Source: Bicyclus anynana
Taxonomy: Eukaryota; Arthropoda; Insecta; Lepidoptera; Nymphalidae
Length of the DNA stretch: 64,000 nt
Direction: 5' to 3'
Assembly (NCBI RefSeq): GCF_947172395.1
Contig: NC_069095.1
Coordinates: 7,936,001 to 8,000,000, forward strand
Shown here: positions 57,126 through 64,000 of the stretch, one piece after another
How positions within the stretch are numbered: the stretch's first letter is position 1
Layout of the letters: the number at the start of each line of letters is the position of its first letter
Notes under the pieces: generated by a model
The model's database searches: none
What the model was told of the DNA's origin: nothing
Seen by the model: the letters and a program-made list of their open reading frames with translations, nothing else
Translations under genes and position numbers: made by a program

Positions 57126-60100
57126 TTAGTCTACAAGATAAGATAGATTCTCGCTGAGGTAATTTTTCGTAGATATGCGCCCTATGAACATATTGTAAAC
57201 ATCCACAAAGATGTCCTTGCCTTTCTTAAAGAACTCAGGGCCGATGATCTGTAGCATTATTTCATAATTATTATTTAAATAAGGAATAACAACTTTACCT
57301 GTAAAGGAGAAAATTTTGTAAGTTCAACTAAAATAGTTACAATTTCGAATCAGGTCAAATGTTGAGTAAGCTTAATTTAAATCTAACAAATAAGTTTGAA
57401 AAAACTTGAAATAATAGACAGTACAGACGCATAGAAACTTACTGATATCCTCTGATCCAACCATTAACTTCTCAGCTTCAAAAATGACTTTTTTAACATC
57501 ATACTTGTATTTAATATTTTTGTTCAAAATCTTAAAATAAACTTCACCGTCCTCTTTCTTGAAAGGGATGAGTGGAAAATCAAAGCGGAAAAATAACTTT
57601 TCTGAAAATAAAAATATGACATATCAGTAAATTATTACCTATTTTAATATTGTACACATAAAATGTTTTGATTATAATCAACTTAAACAAACTTAAAATA
57701 TCAAGTCAGGTCATTAAGTTTGTGTGTCTGTGGAAATACACGGTATAATATATTACATACTAGTAGACGCCGCGCGGTTTCACCCGCGTTGTTCCCGTTC
57801 GTAGGAATACGGAGATAAAATATAGCCTATAGCCTTCCTCGATAAATGGGCTATCTAACACTGAAAGAAATTTTCAAATCGGATCAGTAGTTCCTGAGAT
57901 TAGCGCGTTCAATCAAACAAACAAACAAACAAACTCTTCAGCTTTATAATATTAGAATAGATTAATCACTAAAAATGTTACTTCCACTGTCAAAAGAATT
58001 TTCAAAATCGCTTCAAAAGATCCAGGGACTAGGTTGTGTGTGAGGTTGTGGGGCACAATTATTATATACGGTTAAGGTAACATTACCAAGTTTAACTTTT
58101 CCCGTGCCCACGCCGTCAATTGATGGAGCACCAAAGATTCCTTGGACTGCTGGACTCGAGCCTTCGATGACGATGTTGCCTATTATTGATAAGTTGCAAA
58201 CAAATTCCTGTACGACAGTTCGTTTTTTCAAATCCATACTAAAACAATAAGTATACCTTTTTTTGCTACCACTAAAATTAGATCAAAAGAGGATATTCTG
58301 ACTTACGAACCTAGGTACTTAAGGCTCTCTGTATGCGATATAAGAGAGAACGTAACCAATACATATACAGTAGAACCCGCTTAACACGATCACGCTTAAA
58401 ACGATTTCTCGTCTCTCATTCTCTCTCGACGTTATTTTACACCAGTCCCTACAACTTTAGACATGTTTCATACATTTCTTAACGCCTAATACGATCCGTC
58501 ATCCCGCTTGATACGCCTATATGCCACATGCGTGTAATTCCAAGTGCGACAAGCAAATAGATCAGAACACCATAAAGGTCCTTAAACAAGGTTGCAGGAC
58601 AAGAGTAATACATGGTATCTTAAAGAACTTGAAGACCCTGACTGCAAACGCCCTTGACTGTGCATGATACCATGCTAAATTGAATATTTTGAAAATGCAC
58701 TGCAAAAGTTAAATTACATTGAAAATTTCTTAATTGCTAATGAATCAAAATCTTTTTGTCAAACCAAAATAGTAGAAGTAACGTAATAAGGTAGTCTACA
58801 CACTAAATACACAATTTTTTAAACTATTTATGTTTACATTACGTTTTATTTTTCACTATCGATGATCCCCCCTTTCATCCCTATCCCGTTTATTACGCTT
58901 TCCCGCCTAAGACACGTTTTTAGTTGGGTCCCTGCAAAATCGTATTAAACGGGTTCTAGTTATTTCAGACAGAAGTGGATAGACATAATTATGACAGGAC
59001 AATTGAGTACGAAGTACAATAGGATAGCTAGTTATATGGATAGACCATAAATACATACAACAGCGACAGCGGTGAAATTAGGGATCTCGTGTACAATTTC
59101 AAAAATGAGCAAGTAACAAGTCAAGAATTTAACAGTCTTAAGGTTAAAAGTGAATAGGTACCTATATTTTTGACAAGCGCGTTCCACTGTAGGCCGCATC
59201 TTTCGCTTACCATCAGATGTGATAGTTAATAATAATAAGGTTAATAACTTACTGGTACTTTAATGATTTACATTTACTGAGTCCCCTAAGAACTCCATCG
59301 GTCATCGTTACTGTGACCACGTCCAATACTTTTACTGTTACGTTCGTAATTTTGTAGGGATCAATGGGAGGCATATTTATTTCCGGGATGCCCACTGAGC
59401 CGATTTTTCGTAGACTGCTTTCGTAAAAGTTACTAAGGCATTCGTCATTTTGAATACTACATTTTGTTAGTGTGTCCACTGAAACAACATATCGATAGAT
59501 TACAATCTACCGAATAAATACAATGTTAAATTGTAAGCAGTATGTTCAGTTCACAGTCTATCGACAGTTTACAATCTCGCGAGACAGATATAAAACGGAG
59601 GTCCTGGGTTCGATCCCCGGCTGGGCCGATTGAGATTTTTTTAATTGGTCCAGATCTGGCTGGTGGGAGGCTTCAGTCGTGGCTAGTTACCACCCTAAGC
59701 AAAGATGAACCGCCAAGCGATTTAGCGTTTCGGTACGATGCCATGTAGAACCGAAAGAGATGTGGATTTTCATCCTCCTCCTGACAAGTTAGCCCGCTTT
59801 CATCTTAGACTGCATCATCACTTACCACCAGGTGAGATTGTAGTCAAGGGCTAAACGTGTAAAGAATAAGAAATAAAAAAGTTTATAATTTAACGGTGAC
59901 ATATACACAAAAACGTGGTCTACTAATGAGATCTAAGGACGTAAAAAGTCGAAAAAGATTCAAAAAATCAAATATCAAAATCAAAAATTCATTTATTTCA
60001 ATTAGGCTCAGTATACAAGCACTTTTGATACGTCAGTTAACTATTTGTAAAGATTCTACCACCGGTTTGGAAGGCAGATTCTGCTGAGAAGAAACCGGCA

Positions 60101-60829
60101 AGAAACTCAACAGTTGCTCTTTTTTAAAAAAAAAATCATACAATAATATTATAATTACAATTTATGACAACATTACAATTTCTCATAGTTTTACTTCCTG
60201 TGTGAAGGTGGAAGCTGATCCAACGGCCTCCAAGCAACTTTGTCATTAAGGAACTCATCGATGGTGTAGTAACTTCGACTAAGCAAATATTTTTTAACAC
60301 ATTGCTTAAAGTTATGCATTGGCAGGTCCATCACAGTCTTGGGAATCTTGTTATAGAAGAGTACACCCAAACCTACAAAAGATTTTTTTACTCTTTGGAG
60401 ACGATATGCAGAAATAACTAACGTATGCCCGTGTCTAGTAAGACGTGGGTTTAGAACTCCTTTTCGTTTGTACGAATTAATATTTTGTCTTACATAGATT
60501 ATGCTGCTATATATATATTGACAGGCTACTGTTAGTATACCTATTTCTTTAAACTTTTGACGAAAGGACTCACGTGATTTTAATTTATATATTGCACGAA
60601 CTGCTCTTTTCTGAAGTACAAATATGGAATTTATATCAGCAGCCTTGCCCCACAACAAAATACCGTAAGACATTACGCTGTGAAAGTACGCAAAATTCGT
60701 CTGGCTGTCACAGGCTATCGTTCTATAGAGACAATTAATATAGTGTTGGAAATCATTGAGCTTACCGAAGGCTGCGTCACATTTTACCAATACTGCGCAC
60801 GCAACAAGCACCAATTTCAGTACGAACAT
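57126..60829 (-). CDS. JHBP/takeout-like secreted protein, gene G
   Basis: Five exons: 60766-60829, 59253-59478, 58087-58238, 57443-57601 and 57126-57298, giving 257 residues ending in TAA. Signal peptide MFVLKLVLVACAVLVKCDAA. Exon 2 opens VDTLTKCSIQNDEC and contains the TNVT sequon; exon 3 includes EFVCNLS and exon 5 KVVIPYLNNNYE. It is the most compact complete gene of the array. Intron 1 carries a minus-strand non-LTR 3' fragment that is open in frame with the signal peptide if the intron is retained (60191-60829, 212 residues). I read that as accidental, because the normal donor GTAAG at 60761-60765 is intact. Intron 2 holds a pogo-like DNA transposon remnant. TATA-like TATAAATA at 60880-60887; AATAAA at 57079-57084. 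Confidence 0.92.
57760..57961 (-). mobile_element. Helitron-like element, family 1
   Basis: CTAGTAGACGCCGCGCGGTT at the low end and CTTTATAATATTAGAATAGA at the high end, in intron 3 of gene G. Confidence 0.6.
58370..58957. mobile_element. pogo/Tigger-like DNA transposon remnant
   Basis: Ends TAGAACCCGCTTAACACGAT and ATCGTATTAAACGGGTTCTA are inverted repeats of about 20 bp with TA at both borders, typical of the pogo branch of Tc1/mariner. The interior (588 bp) is degenerate. In intron 2 of gene G. Confidence 0.65.
59597..59876 (+). mobile_element. SINE family 1
   Basis: B box GGTTCGATCCC at 59607-59617, body GGCTGGTGGGAGGCTTCAGT and the GGTGAGATTGTAGTCAAGGG end with an A-rich tail. Lacks the A-box side. 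Confidence 0.8.
59960..60740 (-). mobile_element. Non-LTR retrotransposon 3' end in intron 1 of gene G
   Basis: Minus strand encodes about 185 residues of reverse-transcriptase C-terminal region (SVMSYGILLWGKAADINSIF, LTRHGHTLVISAYRLQRVKK, then FLNDKVAWRPLDQLPPSHRK) with no stop until 60191-60193. The 3' UTR GAGTTTCTTGCCGGTTTCTT and a TTTTGAT-type tail follow. Truncated at its 5' end; 25 bp from the exon 1 donor of gene G. Confidence 0.85.
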
Positions 60830-60879
60830 TGTATCTTCTCTTATGAGATTTTTTAAATAAATATATATTTAAATACACG

Positions 60880-60887
60880 TATTTATA
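60880..60887 (-). promoter_or_regulatory. TATA-like box, gene G
   Basis: TATAAATA on the minus strand, 51 nt above the ATG. Upstream sequence to about 61030 matches gene F. Confidence 0.55.
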
Positions 60888-61502
60888 TAGACGATGCAAA
60901 TTTGAAGATGCAGACCATTAAATACACCTAATTACGAAAAAGGAGATAACTAGCTTTTTTACTGAGTTCACGGTTTTTGCTGAAACAACGAAACGGCAAA
61001 TACAATAGCAATAGGTATACATTTATAATACTAAGGACCCATAAAGATATATGTACTTTAAAAATATATTACGTAACTTGGTTTTGCATTTGGACAACGG
61101 AGTGAAGCTCGAGAATTATAATTTTCAAAACATTATTTTTTTTATTTTTTTTTCGTCGTCACAGTGTTGATGATATTTATTTCAATAAATTAAAAATAAA
61201 ATGATGTCTATCCTATAAAGATCTTTTAGTAACTAAATGTAGAGAGAGAGAACAGTTTTGACTTCGTTGTTCACATTTATGGATCTAGAAGTCTAGAGCA
61301 GAGATTCCGAACTTTTTCATAGACCATTTTTTAATTAGTTCCCCTGCTAAATTTTTATTCAAAACTCGACAATAAATGTGATTAGGTTTACCTATGAAAG
61401 TTTTCGTTGCTGGTGAATCAACAGCCACCACGACATTATAACAGTTAAAAAAAAATAGTGTGAATTGATTACTGATGATGATTAATGATGATTGATTATT
61501 GA

Positions 61503-61846
61503 CTAGCGGAAGCTCGCGACTTCATCCGCGTAGAAATTAATGTTAACTTTCAATCCTTAGTTCACCACTTTAAAGGTTGAATTTTAAAAATTCTTGAATC
61601 ACATCATATTTCGTAATGATTTATAAAATTAACAAATTTTTAAAACTGTAATTCTAAAAATGAAGGACTTTCGATACAAACTTTCAACCCCTGTTTCACC
61701 TCCTTCTATTTTTATTTTAGGATCAAAAAGTACCCTTTTGCTCCATTGCTAATTCATCTTTATCGGTTCAGCCGTTTAGCCGTTTAGCCATGGTAACAGA
61801 CAGACAGATAGACTTACTTTCGCATTGATAATATTAGTATAGATGG
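61503..61846 (-). mobile_element. Helitron-like element, family 2
   Basis: CTAGCGGAAGCTCGCGACTT to TTGATAATATTAGTATAGA, in the 3' flank of gene H. Confidence 0.55.
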
Positions 61847-61905
61847 TCTTGCCATTACAAGGTACAATTGTGTAGGAATAAACGAAAGACATTCAGGTAA
61901 TACTA

Positions 61906-61911
61906 TTTATT
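61906..61911 (-). other. Poly(A) signal, gene H
   Basis: AATAAA on the minus strand about 36 nt below the stop. Confidence 0.5.
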
Positions 61912-61946
61912 CAGTACATTAAATCACAGACATTTTAAAATACGTA

Positions 61947-64000
61947 TTAATTTTCAACATAAGGTGTTAGATCCTCTTCAAGGTAATATTTTGCCGCTAC
62001 ATTACCGTAAATTAATTCTACTGAAGTAAATGCAAATTCTATAACCTTATCAAAGAATACTCTACCGAAAGTCTTCAGTATTGTTTTGAAATTTTCGTTT
62101 AAATAAGGGACGACAACTTTACCTGCAAAAGATATAATTTTGTATATTAAAAAAGTTACTTATCTATCAATGCATGTAGTAGTATACAATATAATTTGTT
62201 TTTTTATGTACTTTTAGCTGACTCAGAAGTGGATTACAAAAATAAGAAAACCAATATCGAACAAAGGTTACATTCACAATATTTGTCAGGACCACTTAAT
62301 TAAATCAAAGTGTAACCAAAATAAGACCCTAGAATGGAAGAGAATGACCTTGAGTGTAGTCACGAACTTGTGATCGTTGTATGTTTACGTAGGGGTAATG
62401 GATCCCTTGACAGTTAACTAACACTCCGTTTTTCCACTCAAGTCACTCTCCCATGTAACTTTACATAATTTAGGAACAGATCCCCAGCTAGACAAGCTCG
62501 CTTAAATAGAATCGTCCTTTTGAAAGCTTATAAACAAACAATTTCAAAATAAGGGTTATTAATATAACATCGTTTTTGAATAGATCGATGAGTTTTTGGC
62601 TTTAGTATAGATCCTGACCTGAGAGACCTGGTCGCTAACTGTGGCCCTCATAAAAAGGCTCTAAGTCACTCAGCGGGCGATGGAGCGAGCTATGCTTGGG
62701 GTTTCTCTGCGTGATCAAATCGAAAGCGCAGTGTTGGTCGACCCCCCACTAGGTGGACCGAGGACATCGAGCGGGATGCAGGAAGCAGCTGGATGCTCGC
62801 GTTTTGTTTGGAAGTCCATACAAGAGGCCTAACGGCCTTAATACTGAGCTTATTCTTTCTATTTCTGAGGTTAGAAATCAGGGTTTGCAGTCACGTGACA
62901 TGACGATTGTCTTACAACAAAGGCTAAGTTAACTTGTGAGTATTAAAGGAAATAACTTACTGATATCCTCTGATCCTAATGTTATCTTATCAGCTGCGAA
63001 AGATGCTTTATCGACATCATATTTGTATTTAATTTTTTCTTTTGTAGTTTTAAAATAAATTTCACCGTCTTCTTTCTTATAAGGGATAATTGGAAAATCA
63101 AGGTGCAAGAATAACTTTTCTGGAAATCAAAATAATATTAAATTATTGAGCATCATACTAATAATAAATCAATCAAACATTTTATATTTAGCCAGAATAT
63201 GGTATATGTAGATAATTTAATACATATACCACTTTCTTCGCATATTTCGATGGACGTTGGGGTCCCAAAGTGCTGGAATGGCGACCCCGCACTAGTAAGC
63301 GCAGTGTTGGCCGACCCCCCACAAGGTGGATTGACGACATCAAGCGTGTCGCAGGGATTCGCTGGATGCAGGTGGCTCAGTATCATGATGTTTGGAAGTC
63401 CCTACAAAAGGCCTATGTCCTGCAGTGGACATCCATCCGCTGATATGATGATGATGATGACTACTTTCTTAAGCCTTTCATACTTTCTTATCTTTGATTT
63501 ATTTTATCACAATAAAGTTTTTACCAAGTTTAACTTTTCCCTTCCCCGTGCCATCAATTGAAGAAGTGCCAAATAATCCTTGTGCTGCTGGACTCGAGCC
63601 TTCGAAAACGACGTTAGTTCTAACTGTTAAGTCGCAAACGAATTCTTGTGTGCCAGTTAATGCCTCCATATCAATACTAAAACAGAAAACATTACAGGTA
63701 CTATAAGAAGCATTCCAATGAGCATAACTTCAACAAAAAAAACGCTGATTGACGATATGAAAATTAAATAATTTTCCTCGTAATTTTGTTGATGCATTCA
63801 AACATATGAAACACGGCTAAAATTCACGTGAGGTCGGAGTATGCCCGACTAGTTTCGAACCCATACTGGGGCCTTAATCATGAGCTGTGAAGCGGTAGTT
63901 TAAGTTCTAAAATCACGATTCATATTACTAAATACATTTGAATGTTACGTTAGGTACTCACTGGAACTTTTTTACTTGGCATTTACTGATTCCCTTAACA
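61947..64000 (-). CDS. JHBP/takeout-like secreted protein, gene H (5' part beyond window)
   Basis: Exons 5, 4 and 3 are complete (61947-62122, 62961-63119, 63525-63676). The last 39 nt of exon 2 lie at 63962-64000, encoding VKGISKCQVKKF, which holds the third conserved cysteine. The rest of exon 2 and the signal-peptide exon are outside the window. Exon sizes 176, 159 and 152 match the paralogues and the joins keep frame to TAA. Exon 4 reads FPIIPYKKEDGE, exon 5 KVVVPYLNENFK. Exon 2's donor is GTGAGT, unlike GTAAGT in the others. Introns 3 and 4 each hold an RTE-like 3' fragment on the plus strand. AATAAA at 61906-61911. That the array continues to the right cannot be tested here. Confidence 0.88.
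62605..62835 (+). mobile_element. RTE-like non-LTR 3' fragment, internally deleted
   Basis: GGCGATGGAGCGAGCTATGC and CCCCCCACTAGGTGGACCGA are joined with much of the intervening coding region missing. In intron 4 of gene H. Confidence 0.65.
63245..63460 (+). mobile_element. RTE-like non-LTR 3' terminus
   Basis: GATGGACGTTGGGGTCCCAA, CCCCCCACAAGGTGGATTGA, the CAGTGGACATCCATCCGCTG end and an ATGATGATG tail. In intron 3 of gene H; an open plus-strand frame (63199-63561) across it is incidental. Confidence 0.7.

Noticed and set aside
59600..59620. tRNA-like B boxes (GGTTCGATCCC and variants) at many places, hinting at tRNA genes
   Set aside because: They recur with the same long non-tRNA bodies and broken acceptor stems, so they are SINE heads and not tRNA genes.
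60191..60829. 212-residue frame as a separate gene
   Set aside because: It is exon 1 of gene G read through its intact donor into a retrotransposon; kept as a finding, not as a gene.

Overview
This is a nuclear genomic window from a moth or butterfly (Lepidoptera). It is AT-rich and intron-rich, and crowded with tRNA-derived SINEs, non-LTR retrotransposon 3' fragments, Helitron-like repeats ending in CTAG and small fold-back DNA transposons of kinds common in lepidopteran genomes. The species cannot be named from the sequence alone.

The only host genes I can support are eight tandem paralogues on the minus strand. They encode secreted proteins of the juvenile-hormone-binding-protein / takeout family (JHBP domain). 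Left to right they are A (5090-8472), B (12928-19313), C (21042-25907), D (27153-33353), E (34948-39870), F (46270-55369), G (57126-60829) and H (61947 to beyond 64000, 5' part missing). Each complete gene has five coding exons: a signal-peptide exon of 61-67 nt, then exons of 226-229, 152, 159 and 173-179 nt. Intron phases are 1, 2, 1, 1 throughout, and products are 257-260 residues. No standard ORF list shows these genes whole because no exon exceeds 230 nt; I rebuilt them from splice sites and the phase rule. Each has a TATA-like box 51-63 nt above its ATG and an AATAAA just below its stop. A and B are the most divergent copies; C and D are close sisters; E-H form another close set.

Gene C is probably crippled. 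Against D, a 27-nt deletion removed the end of its signal-peptide exon and the splice donor, while its promoter and other exons look intact. Gene D has a 56-bp duplication of its exon 1/intron 1 border. A retrotransposon 3' fragment in intron 1 of G is open in frame with the signal peptide. A 245-bp retrotransposon fragment sits in the 3' UTR of F and duplicated its poly(A) region.

The rest is repeats. A decayed non-LTR element with an ORF1-RT fusion occupies 1-1915. Non-LTR tails of several families and a Penelope-type GIY-YIG remnant are scattered through introns and intergenic DNA. There are at least three tRNA-derived SINE families, two Helitron-like families, several MITEs (one nested around a jockey-like insertion, one GC-rich with TTAA ends), three tandem arrays (units about 157, 130 and 112 bp), and a striking set of near-perfect hairpins with 4-6 nt loops. 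The main biology is a tandemly expanding family of secreted hydrophobic-ligand carriers being reshaped by mobile DNA.
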